Source of the DNA: Spirochaetaceae bacterium
Lineage (GTDB): Bacteria; Spirochaetota; Spirochaetia; Treponematales; Breznakiellaceae
Direction of reading: 5' to 3'
Assembly: GCA_031276945.1 (NCBI GenBank)
Contig: JAISMB010000033.1
Coordinates: 1 to 64,000 of the forward strand
DNA length: 64,000 nt
Below, piece after piece: positions 26,137 to 34,622 of this stretch (position 1 is the first letter of the stretch; the number at the start of each line of letters is the position of its first letter). Made by a program: the position numbers and the translations under genes. The notes under the pieces are model-generated. The model was not told where the DNA came from, searched no databases, and was given only the letters and a program-made list of their open reading frames with translations.

Positions 26137-29100
26137 TTATACCGTTACCATGAGCGTTTTGATCTCAAAGCCGCGGAAATCTAAAGCAATATCTTTCCCT
26201 GAGAAGCCTAAAGTCCGCTTGCCGCCCTCAAGCATGTCAGTCTCATAAGCAGCGGATATTTCCCGACAGAAGTGCAGTACCGTTTGTGTCCAGCCGCCCA
26301 GACTTTCATACAGACGGATAACTATCGTCGCAGACCGCCCCGCTTGATCCGTTTGCGGCAGTTTAATACTTTCTGCAATGACGGCGTTCCCTTCCACAGT
26401 GAAGAGCGGCGCCGGCGCTGCCGCTGCCGAAGACTGCCCCTCGCCGGCAATGACCGCCGCCTGAATGTTCAATTCGTAGCCCGTGCGGACAACCGGACTT
26501 TCGGAGAAAGACCCTGCAAACGGCATAAGCGCATAGGTAAAGCGCTGTTCACCGTAATCAGCATCCGGATCAGGGGCAGTCGGAGCGCGCAGGAGCGTGA
26601 GGCGCAGCGAGCCGCCGCAGACATCATGCCCATACTTGCAGTCATTCAGGAGCGCAAGTCCGCCGCCGGCATCTTCGAGGCAAATCCATTTGTGCGCACA
26701 AATCTCGAACTTTGCCCTGTCATGCGGCAGATTGCGGGTGGTCGTGCGCATAATATGCCCGTACTGCACCTCGCAGCGAACCTCTGTCGCATCAAATGCC
26801 GTATCAAAGCCGACTTTGAGCAGGGTGCGCCGCTCATGCCACGAAACCTTCGTCTCAAAATCAATACGCGGCTGGTCCGCATAGAATACTGAATCCTGTA
26901 TCAGCTCGGAAGCCGTGCCGATGCGGTACGTGCGCCGCAGCCTGAAACACAGCGCGCCTGCCGAAACCGCCGTATCAACAAGCCGCGTCTCCTCGGTTAT
27001 GAACCGTGTCCAGTCAGCATCAATATCCCATGCTTCCCACAAAACAGGCAGGTCCTGAGCGCTGATAAGCCGATTAAAGCACCCGCCGGCACTGACGAGT
27101 TCCCGGTTTTGTGCAAGAACAATCAAACTTACTATACGACCGGCGCTATCAAAGCAAAGCCGGTAAAAAGGCGTGGTCAGAGTATTGTCTTTATAGACAA
27201 AAGGCGCCGGCTTTTGTGCGCCAGCACTTTGACTGCTCGTGCTGAAATGCGTACAACTCAAGGCTGGCAGCCGCGGAGCACAGAGCGCCACTTCATTATC
27301 ATCCAAATCCCGGTAGCGCTGAACCGGATACAGCTCGCCTGCGCCAGTACTGAGAGCTGTCGCCTCGCCCAAGGCTGAGCCGGGCAGCAGAAGCGGATCG
27401 GTTCTCTCCCATGAAAGGTCATTAAACACGGTAATCTGGGCATCTCCTGCAAGCTTTGCAAGCAGAGTAGCTGTCGACTGCTCCAAGCTCACGGTAAGCT
27501 TGCGGTAAGCTTCTTCAGCTTCAACATAGACTCGGTGAATGGAAGAGCCGGGGATAATGTCATGGAATTGATGGGTCAGTAGCACCTTCCATGCCGCGAG
27601 TAAATCAGGGGGGCAGTCCAAACGTCCCTCAAGCGCAGCGACCACGCAGAGCATTTCGAGTCGGCGCAGGGCAAACTCCAATTTTCTGTTGTAGCGTTTG
27701 GTCCGAGCCTGACTTGTATAGGTGCCGCGGTGCAATTCAAGGTACAGTTCGCCGCGCCATTCGGGTAATTCCTCCGCATTACTGAAGATACAATCCAGAG
27801 CTTCAGAAACTTTCTTCCAGCCGGAACGCGGGATGCCTTCCGCATTGCGAAGCCGGCGCGCCATTTCTAAACACCCCCGCGTTGTTCCGCCGCCGCCGTC
27901 TCCTTCGCCTATTGATTTCACCGCGCCTGATTGCAGTTCTTTATGCTGAACCTCATGCCAGATTTCCGTGAGACTTGCGGGACTCACCGCGCCGTTATAG
28001 CCTTGCGTGCGGGAGGAGATGAAGTGCGTTTTTATCGGCGTACCGTCAATACCCCGCCACAGAAACGTATCGTACGGGAAGCGTGTCGTATCATTCCAGT
28101 TGATCTTACTGGTAACAAAGTAGCGTATACGGCAGCCGGCAAGGATTTGCGGCAGAGCCGCCGCATACCCGAACACATCAGGCAGCCAAAGGGTATCGGC
28201 TTCATAGTCGAAGATCTCGCGGGTAGCTCCCTTGCCGACTAAGAATTGGCGGATGAGCGCCTCGCCTGAGGGGATATTACAATCAGCTTCAACCCACATA
28301 CCGCCGTTCGGTTCCCAATTTCCTTTTTGGTAAGCCTCTTTTATGGCGCTGAAAATAGCCGGATATTCCTGTTTGATGATCTCAAGCTGCGCCGGCTGGG
28401 TTTGAATAAATATGAACTCAGGATATTCTGAAATAAGACGCGTCATATTTATAAAAGTCCGCGCAATCTTACGCTCTGTTTCTCCAATATGCCAGAGCCA
28501 GGCATGGTCAATGTGCGCATGCCCTATAAGGTATATGTCCGGTGCGGTAGAACCGTTTGTTGCTGCAAGCAGGGGAGCGATTTTCAGTGCGGCGGCGGCG
28601 GCTTCCGCTTCCAGAGTTTCACCAGTTGATTCAAAATGAATACCGGTCAGCGCCTCGTAAAGCCCTTTGAGTACTTTTGCTCTGCGCAGCGACTGCGGCT
28701 CTACTGTTTGAGAGAGCTCAAAGAGCGCGCGCGCATCATAATAAAGGGAATAGATTGGCTCAACCCGCAGTACCAGAGCGCCTCCTTCAAAGGTATTAGG
28801 ATAGTCCGGAACCTGTCTGCTTAAGGTAAATATAATAGATTCCCGTTCTAACGGGTTGCAGCCGGGAAAAGGATGACCGGCGTATGACTCAATATGCAGG
28901 ATATGTTCCCTGCCGTCAGCTTGAATTTTTATCTTCTTGTGAAAAGGATTAAATGCGCCAGCCGGCTCCCCGTCAATGAATACCAATGAATCGGTGTTAG
29001 GGACTACCCGCAGAAAGAGCGGCATAGTGCTTTCAGTCGGGCTGCGGAAGACAGAGCGAAACCACGAGCAGTGCCACGCCTTACCGTAGTGGCAGGGTGT

Positions 29101-29256
29101 GGTTATTTTTTCCCATGCTTTATGCTCAGGCGGCGCACGCATGGTCTCCTCTGTTTCAAACATTTCAAACTCAAGCGGCATGAGTACTCGGTAGCGCAGC
29201 GGCTTTAAGAAGCGTAGGTACTGACTAATCCTCTGTTCAATTTTTGGTGTAAGCAT
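26137..29256 (-). CDS. GH38 alpha-mannosidase
   Basis: A 1039-residue cytosolic glycoside hydrolase of family 38. The zinc-site block GHAHIDHAWLWHIGETERK, the nucleophile Asp in WLPDVFGY and an MWVEADCNIPSGEALIRQ block are all present. N-terminal ancillary and C-terminal beta domains (IDFETKVSWHERRTLLKVGF) complete the usual length. ATG 29256 is chosen because GGGAG lies 5-9 bp upstream; the open frame runs 58 codons further without support. No signal peptide is seen. It probably trims alpha-mannosides taken up by the cell; no sugar transporter is adjacent. Confidence 0.92.
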   Translation of the reverse strand: MLTPKIEQRISQYLRFLKPLRYRVLMPLEFEMFETEETMRAPPEHKAWEKITTPCHYGKAWHCSWFRSVFRSPTESTMPLFLRVVPNTDSLVFIDGEPAGAFNPFHKKIKIQADGREHILHIESYAGHPFPGCNPLERESIIFTLSRQVPDYPNTFEGGALVLRVEPIYSLYYDARALFELSQTVEPQSLRRAKVLKGLYEALTGIHFESTGETLEAEAAAAALKIAPLLAATNGSTAPDIYLIGHAHIDHAWLWHIGETERKIARTFINMTRLISEYPEFIFIQTQPAQLEIIKQEYPAIFSAIKEAYQKGNWEPNGGMWVEADCNIPSGEALIRQFLVGKGATREIFDYEADTLWLPDVFGYAAALPQILAGCRIRYFVTSKINWNDTTRFPYDTFLWRGIDGTPIKTHFISSRTQGYNGAVSPASLTEIWHEVQHKELQSGAVKSIGEGDGGGGTTRGCLEMARRLRNAEGIPRSGWKKVSEALDCIFSNAEELPEWRGELYLELHRGTYTSQARTKRYNRKLEFALRRLEMLCVVAALEGRLDCPPDLLAAWKVLLTHQFHDIIPGSSIHRVYVEAEEAYRKLTVSLEQSTATLLAKLAGDAQITVFNDLSWERTDPLLLPGSALGEATALSTGAGELYPVQRYRDLDDNEVALCAPRLPALSCTHFSTSSQSAGAQKPAPFVYKDNTLTTPFYRLCFDSAGRIVSLIVLAQNRELVSAGGCFNRLISAQDLPVLWEAWDIDADWTRFITEETRLVDTAVSAGALCFRLRRTYRIGTASELIQDSVFYADQPRIDFETKVSWHERRTLLKVGFDTAFDATEVRCEVQYGHIMRTTTRNLPHDRAKFEICAHKWICLEDAGGGLALLNDCKYGHDVCGGSLRLTLLRAPTAPDPDADYGEQRFTYALMPFAGSFSESPVVRTGYELNIQAAVIAGEGQSSAAAAPAPLFTVEGNAVIAESIKLPQTDQAGRSATIVIRLYESLGGWTQTVLHFCREISAAYETDMLEGGKRTLGFSGKDIALDFRGFEIKTLMVTV

Positions 29257-29429
29257 ATAAACTCCCTTAAAACAAAGTCCAACCTTCCCTGTACGGTTTG
29301 GACGTTGTTTTCTTGCGAACCTTGAGATAACAAGGTATCTTTGCGCTTTGTTTCGTGCCGCCCTCTTAAAGGCAGCCGGTATAATCCACAAAGCTTCCCG
29401 CCAACGGCGGTTTCTCTCTAAAATCCTCA

Positions 29430-29520
29430 ATCTTTATCGGATCAGACCTGCAATCCTTATCGGAGCAGAACCCTGATCCCAGTCGGATCAGTCCTGCAAT
29501 CCTTTCGGATCGGAGTATTT
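29430..29520 (+). repeat. Short degenerate array, CGGATCAGACCTGCAATCC type
   Basis: About four imperfect units of 21-25 bp carrying CGGATCAGACCTGCAATC, CGGAGCAGAACCCTGATC, CGGATCAGTCCTGCAATC and CGGATCGGAG. The rest of the 29257-29604 gap holds TTCTTGTCAAGTCTTATTTCA plus ACGACTACCT near 29545-29590, a pair repeated at 34402-34455. Confidence 0.6.
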
Positions 29521-29604
29521 ATCTATCTTTCTATTATCTATCTTTCTTGTCAAGTCTTATTTCAAAAAGCTTGGGCTTTACGACTACCTGCTGAGGGGCG
29601 CTTA

Positions 29605-30513
29605 TTGACAAATACCGTTTTCTCCGGTACTTTCTCCCGTATGCGCTTGTCTAGTTTACATACCCATTCAGATTTCTGTGATGGACAAGATAGTCTTGAA
29701 CAGTTATGCTCTGCCGCCTCTACCCAAGGGTTGAGCGCTATCGGTTTCAGTTCTCATGCCCCCCTGCTCCGTAAAACCGGACTACAGTCTGATTGGCATA
29801 TTCCAGAGGATAAGCTCGACGATTACCTTCAGACCATAGACCGGCTCCGATCGCAGTGGGCAGGAAAATTGCAGGTCTTTGCCGGTCTTGAAATAGATTA
29901 TATTAAAGGACTCATGGGACCGGCTGATTTTTGCGGCGCTGCTCTTGATTACCGCATAGGGTCTGTGCATTACCTTGTGCCGCCACAGGGAAATCCTTTT
30001 GCGGTTGATGGTTCGCCTTCCGACTTTGAACGAGGGCTTTATGAAGGGTTTTCCGGTGATTGCAAGGCTTTGGTCAATGCGTACTGGGATTCGCTTGAGG
30101 ATATGATCCATGCCGGCGGCTTTGATATTGTAGGGCATGTAGACCTTATCAAGAAAAACAACCGCCGCCACCAGTATTTTTCACCGGACTCCGCTTGGTA
30201 TGGTGAGCGGATGGAACGATTTGCGGCGCTGCTTGCCGGCTCCTCTTTTATTGTGGAAGTCAACACAGGCGGGTTAAGCCGCGGCAGGACCGATGAACTG
30301 TATCCGTCAGTACCTTTACTGCGCCTCTTGCAGCACGCAGGCGTGCCGGTTATGGTTACGGCGGATGCTCACTGTGCCGGACAGCTCACCAGCTTTTATG
30401 ATGAGGCATACCGTACGCTTCTTGCGCTTGGGTGGACATCAACGGTTTTTTTTGAAGGACGTAAAAATGGAAAGGCATTGTGGGGGAAGGAAGACATCTC
30501 CTGGGGGAATTGA
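29605..30513 (+). CDS. PHP-family histidinol-phosphatase-like protein
   Basis: A PHP-domain phosphoesterase of up to 302 residues, closest in pattern to HisK-type histidinol-phosphatases. Metal ligands appear in the expected order: SLHTHSDFCDG, SSHAPL, GLEIDYI, GSVHYL, GHVDLIKK and VTADAHCAGQ. TTG 29605 has GAGGGG 7 bp upstream; ATG 29641 starts closer to the conserved HTH block, so the true start is open. No other his genes are here, so the substrate is uncertain. The last codons overlap the convergent tRNA-Glu by 19 bp. Confidence 0.82.
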   Translation: MTNTVFSGTFSRMRLSSLHTHSDFCDGQDSLEQLCSAASTQGLSAIGFSSHAPLLRKTGLQSDWHIPEDKLDDYLQTIDRLRSQWAGKLQVFAGLEIDYIKGLMGPADFCGAALDYRIGSVHYLVPPQGNPFAVDGSPSDFERGLYEGFSGDCKALVNAYWDSLEDMIHAGGFDIVGHVDLIKKNNRRHQYFSPDSAWYGERMERFAALLAGSSFIVEVNTGGLSRGRTDELYPSVPLLRLLQHAGVPVMVTADAHCAGQLTSFYDEAYRTLLALGWTSTVFFEGRKNGKALWGKEDISWGN

Positions 30514-30566
30514 ACCCCCGTTGCGAGGATGAAAACCTCGTGTCCTAACCACTAGACGAAGGAGAC
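30495..30566 (-). tRNA. tRNA-Glu (UUC)
   Basis: A 72-nt cloverleaf. The acceptor GTCTCCT pairs with AGGAGAT (the first pair is G-U), the anticodon stem-loop is CGAGG-TTTTCAT-CCTCG with anticodon TTC, and the T arm is GGGGGTTCAATTCCCCC. Its 3' end lies inside the end of the PHP gene. Confidence 0.93.
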
Positions 30567-30578
30567 ATAACAGGGATC

Positions 30579-30607
30579 ACTGTACTGTATACCATTATTT
30601 TTGTCAA
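30579..30607 (-). promoter_or_regulatory. Promoter of tRNA-Glu
   Basis: On the minus strand TTGACA (30607-30602) and TACAGT (30584-30579) are 17 bp apart, 12 bp before the tRNA. Confidence 0.5.
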
Positions 30608-30659
30608 GAGTGAAAGCGCAGTTTTTATCAACACCGTCCCCTTAACAGAGTCAGCGTTT

Positions 30660-33347
30660 TTATATCAGCTTATGTTTACGGGCGGCTTCGTTTAAGGGGG
30701 CGTTCCAGTACTGTAGTGTAAGAAAGGACTGTCTGATTTTGGGATCATCAATATAAGAAGCCCGGCTTTGTAACTTTCTAAAGGCAATACTGATGGCGGT
30801 GTTCAATTCACGTTCCTTAGCGCCGGTTTGCTGCAGGATAAGGTAATAGGCAAAATAATAAAACGCGGTATACGGATCGCCCTTTAAGACCGTGGAGTTT
30901 ATGAGGTGCTGCATGTCAGTAAGCGCCTGTCCGTGCGCCTCTTTTGAAGAGAGACGGCATACCGCAAGAGACCGGTAAATCTTTGCAAAATGGGAAAAAA
31001 GGTAGGGCGGGTCTAATAATAAAAATTCGCATTGCGTAAAGCCGCTCCACCAATCAGGTTTTTCCGTATACATAAACCGTTGTTCCGGTAGGTTGGCGAG
31101 CAGCTTATCGGCATAGCCCAGAACCCTTTGATAATCACCGCGGATATAATAATCTTCAAGCTCAAAAAGCCGGATATCGTAGATGCCTTGTGCGCTCTTA
31201 TGGACCGGTGTTATACCACAGGCTAAGACAGATGAGCGGTAGAACCAAGCGGTGAGGCTCTCTTTACCAATATCTGCATGGGGATTGCTGCGGATATTTT
31301 CAAAAATAGCGCTTGCCTTGTCATAGAAGCCTATCTCAAAACAGACCCGCCCGTGCAGGAACTTTGCGCGATCAACCCATTCGTACTGTCCATTTGACAA
31401 AGCCCATTCACTACTCTGTATGGCAAGGCGTTCGGCTTTGGATAAATTACCCTGTAAAAAGTAGATGACCGCCGCATAGTACAAGGATATGGTCAACTCG
31501 TACGTTTGGGCATTGTTTTTGGCGCTCTCAATGGCAAAGTTGATGTAGTCAACCGCCTCTTCTATTCTTTGTTTTGCCGTATAGACCAGAGCGAAAAGCC
31601 GGTAGGATTGGGCTATGTATTCTTCTTTTTGAAAATTAACGATCGCCGCTTTGAGCAAGCGAAGCGCGCTCTTCGTATCCCGTATGCCGAGATAAAAGCT
31701 TGCCCAGTTATTAAACAGGGGGAGACTGTAGCCTACCGAGCCGAGAGTATTCGGTTCAGGCTGATCAAAAGCCTTTTGAATACTGGTTTCGTTGCCATGG
31801 ATCAGCTCTTTGAAGGTTTTATAAATTGAATGCACTACTAAGCTCATATCAGCGCCAAGAATACTCTCAATGCTGTTATCGGCAAATGCTTGATCCAGTT
31901 CCGTATAGTTATTATTGATCACTTCATGGTAAAGCACATTCAGGACAAGCTGGCTTGAGATAGCGCCGTTAAAGGTTCTCAAGAGTTTAAGGAGCATGAA
32001 ACTAGGGGATAGTTTTTTTTGCGCCACCTGTGCGAGCAGCTGCTTACACAGCAGCGTATGGATGCGGGTTATACGAGCGCCGAGGGTAGCTTCGGCACGT
32101 GCGACAAAATTATGAATCCGCGGGATAGGATCATCAATAAAATCAATAATCCGCTGTTCACACAGCAGGGTAAAGGCGGTTGAAATCATAATACTGCTCG
32201 TTCCTTCCGCGGCAAGAAGAGTCGGAATGGCTGAACCGGGGAAATAACAGTTAAAGAGAAAGAAAGTATACGCTATTTCCCATAGATCAGCCGTGATTTC
32301 AGGTTCAGTCTGAACCGTGCGCTCTTCAGAAAAGAAGTTTATTATTTTAGAAAAGAGCGGTTCCCATGACTTGAGCTGTTTATCCACAAGCGGCGGTTCA
32401 GGCGCTTCAGATGAATAGGTCGCATAGACTTGGAGTATAGCTTTACTGCGCAGGGTTGACAGTATGGTAGTTACTAAATGCTGCGATGCCTTATCCGCCC
32501 ATTGAATATTTTCGAGGATAAATACCGGAGTAGCGTTACGGCGGCGGACCTCGGCGATGTAGGTTTCAAGTAAGAGGGTAAAGAAGACAGAAATTCTGTG
32601 GATCAGCGCCTCGGAAAAGACGGTATGGAGACGCTGGCGTGAAAGTAACTGTGCAAGCTGGTCTAGCTTTTCAAGGTTGCTACTGAGCAATGCCCGTACC
32701 GGAGCGGTAAAGGCATCAATAAAACAGCACAGCCCATTTTTTTGCGGACCGAAGCGCAGCATAAGAGGCGGTATCTGTTTGCGTATACTGTAGTGGTATA
32801 CGCCGTCAATTTTGCCGATAAAAGCCGGTCCGGCAAGGATTATGTTCCTACGGGACTCACGGATAAGCAGCCGCCGTATTTTTTCACGGAAGTCAGGGGT
32901 TTTTACGGTTTCAGTATGGAGTACGATTTTTTCGATTTGACTATAATCACCATCAGTGTTTTCAAATACCACATAGCACTTGAGGGCTTCCCGAACAAAA
33001 CTGCTACACCAGATATGGCTCCTGCCTTCGTATACCGCCAATGACCGGCACAGCTTCTCTCCCTTATAGAGCGGAATATCGCTACCGACAACCAAAGAGT
33101 AACCGTAGAGCTGCGCCGATGCCGCCGCTAAGTAACCGGCAATAGCGTCAAGGACGGTAACGATAGTCAGCCACAACCCTATGTTCTTTTCGTCAAAGGT
33201 GGCAATAAGCACCTGCTGTTTAGTGGTAACAGTTCCACCGGATAATTTTATAGTATTGATAATAGACTGTTCCAAAGAATCAATAAATTCTTCTCTGGTG
33301 CGGTGTAGTTGTGTTCTAAAACGCAGAAAAAACAGCAGTTGTATCAT
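30660..33347 (-). CDS. Large protein with degenerate ATPase-like region and C-terminal TPR-type repeats
   Basis: An 895-residue protein that I cannot assign to a named family. Residues 1-165 resemble a cyclase-like or sensory head without clear catalytic residues. Near residue 170 AGPAFIGKID looks like a Walker A loop in which the final Ser/Thr is Ile. VFILENIQWADKASQHLV matches the Walker B region of STAND/AAA_16 ATPases (consensus hhhEDLHWAD). After about residue 540 there are helical pairs with TPR spacing (YIAQSYRLFALVYTAKQ, ISLYYAAVIYFLQGNLSKAE). The layout recalls signalling STAND proteins, but the weak Walker A suggests loss of ATP hydrolysis. AAAGG precedes the ATG. It stands alone between tRNA-Glu and a repeat-filled gap. 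Confidence 0.6.
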   Translation of the reverse strand: MIQLLFFLRFRTQLHRTREEFIDSLEQSIINTIKLSGGTVTTKQQVLIATFDEKNIGLWLTIVTVLDAIAGYLAAASAQLYGYSLVVGSDIPLYKGEKLCRSLAVYEGRSHIWCSSFVREALKCYVVFENTDGDYSQIEKIVLHTETVKTPDFREKIRRLLIRESRRNIILAGPAFIGKIDGVYHYSIRKQIPPLMLRFGPQKNGLCCFIDAFTAPVRALLSSNLEKLDQLAQLLSRQRLHTVFSEALIHRISVFFTLLLETYIAEVRRRNATPVFILENIQWADKASQHLVTTILSTLRSKAILQVYATYSSEAPEPPLVDKQLKSWEPLFSKIINFFSEERTVQTEPEITADLWEIAYTFFLFNCYFPGSAIPTLLAAEGTSSIMISTAFTLLCEQRIIDFIDDPIPRIHNFVARAEATLGARITRIHTLLCKQLLAQVAQKKLSPSFMLLKLLRTFNGAISSQLVLNVLYHEVINNNYTELDQAFADNSIESILGADMSLVVHSIYKTFKELIHGNETSIQKAFDQPEPNTLGSVGYSLPLFNNWASFYLGIRDTKSALRLLKAAIVNFQKEEYIAQSYRLFALVYTAKQRIEEAVDYINFAIESAKNNAQTYELTISLYYAAVIYFLQGNLSKAERLAIQSSEWALSNGQYEWVDRAKFLHGRVCFEIGFYDKASAIFENIRSNPHADIGKESLTAWFYRSSVLACGITPVHKSAQGIYDIRLFELEDYYIRGDYQRVLGYADKLLANLPEQRFMYTEKPDWWSGFTQCEFLLLDPPYLFSHFAKIYRSLAVCRLSSKEAHGQALTDMQHLINSTVLKGDPYTAFYYFAYYLILQQTGAKERELNTAISIAFRKLQSRASYIDDPKIRQSFLTLQYWNAPLNEAARKHKLI

Positions 33348-33602
33348 TATGGACCTTTGTATATCAATGTCTTATAGCACTGTCGTATCTCGACACCGAA
33401 GCGCTCTCGGTTTTAATCAATAAATATTTTTTATAGTACAAATATTGTATAGTAATTTTATAGTACACACTGCCATGCTAGAAATGAGAGGTCTGACCCT
33501 TCACTCAGAGCCGGTGATTCAGTTTTGCCTTAACAACACACAAGGACTAGCCACTCAGAAGCAGGGTAGGTCAGACCTCGCCGTCAAAATAGCAGACCTC
33601 AG

Positions 33603-34170
33603 AACCGAGCCATTTCAGTCTGTTGAACCGAGCCATTTCAGTCTGTTGAACCGAGCCATTTCAGCCTGTTGAACCGAGCCATTTCAGTCTGTTGAACCGA
33701 GCCATTTCAGCCTGTTGAACCGAGCCGTTTCAGTCTGCTGAACCGAGCCATTTCAGCCTGTTGAACCGAGCCGTTTCAGCCTGCTGAACCGAGCCGTTTC
33801 AGCCTGCTGAACCGAGCCATTTCAGCCTGTTGAACCGAGCCGTTTCAGCCTGCTGAACCGAGCCGTCTCAGCCTGCTGAACCGAGCCGTTTCAGCCTGTT
33901 GAACCGAGCCATTTCAGTCTGCTGAACCGAGCCGTCTCAGCCTGCTGAACCGAGCCGTTTCAGCCTGTTGAACCGAGCCATTTCAGCCTGTTGAACCGAG
34001 CCGTTTCAGCCTGCTGAACCGAGCCGTCTCAGCCTGCTGAACCGAGCCATTTCAGCCTGTTGAACCGAGCCGTTTCAGCCTGCTGAACCGAGCCATTTCA
34101 GCCTGCTGAACCGAGCCATTTCAGCCTGCTGAACCGAGCCGTTTCAGCCTGTTGAACCGACCTATGTCAG
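33603..34170 (+). repeat. 23-bp tandem array, AACCGAGCCATTTCAGCC type, 25 copies
   Basis: AACCGAGCC starts at 33603 and recurs every 23 bp to 34155 (the last copy is AACCGACC). Variants alternate between CCATTTC, CCGTTTC and CCGTCTC, and between CTGTTG and CTGCTG. Upstream, 33565-33602 holds solitary GGTCAGACCTCGCC units. The same CCATTTCAG motif appears once at 5578-5588. Confidence 0.94.
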
Positions 34171-34622
34171 CCCTTTACTTCTTAGGTGAATACCCACACC
34201 CAGCTTGGGTGAACATCTACACCCTGTCTTGGTGAACATCCACTTCTTCTTGTTTTGAGATAATAGCTCTTTCAGCCGTGTTTGAACCGCCTCCGTGAGG
34301 GCTGACGCCATATCGCCTGATAGCGGCAACTCTATACCAGCGTTGCGGTTATTTTATAGTTCTTGCGCGGGTCTTTTATGTTCATATTCTAACTGCTCTA
34401 TCGTTCTTGTCAAGTCTTATTTCACTCTGTTGTTACCTATACGACTACCTTTGGTAAAGCTTCCTTCCTTACAAACCTTATAAAGCGCCGCTTTGCCTCT
34501 CAACAGCCAGCAAACGATTTGAGACCGGCGAGCGCATACTCCCTAAGAAAATATGCTGGATTTTATAGAAAATTTCAATTACTACTAGCATGATCTCATA
34601 AAATCATATATACTCACTCTCT
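34171..34622. other. Gene-free gap before the GGDEF-like gene
   Basis: Contains two short GGTGAA(C/T)A-type repeats near 34185-34245 and the dispersed TTCTTGTCAAGTCTTATTTCA plus ACGACTACCT pair also seen at 29545-29590. I see no gene or clear terminator. Confidence 0.5.

Noticed and set aside
29257-29430. N-terminal 58 residues of the alpha-mannosidase open frame
   Set aside because: The basic segment lacks family similarity, and the ATG at 29256 has a good ribosome site.
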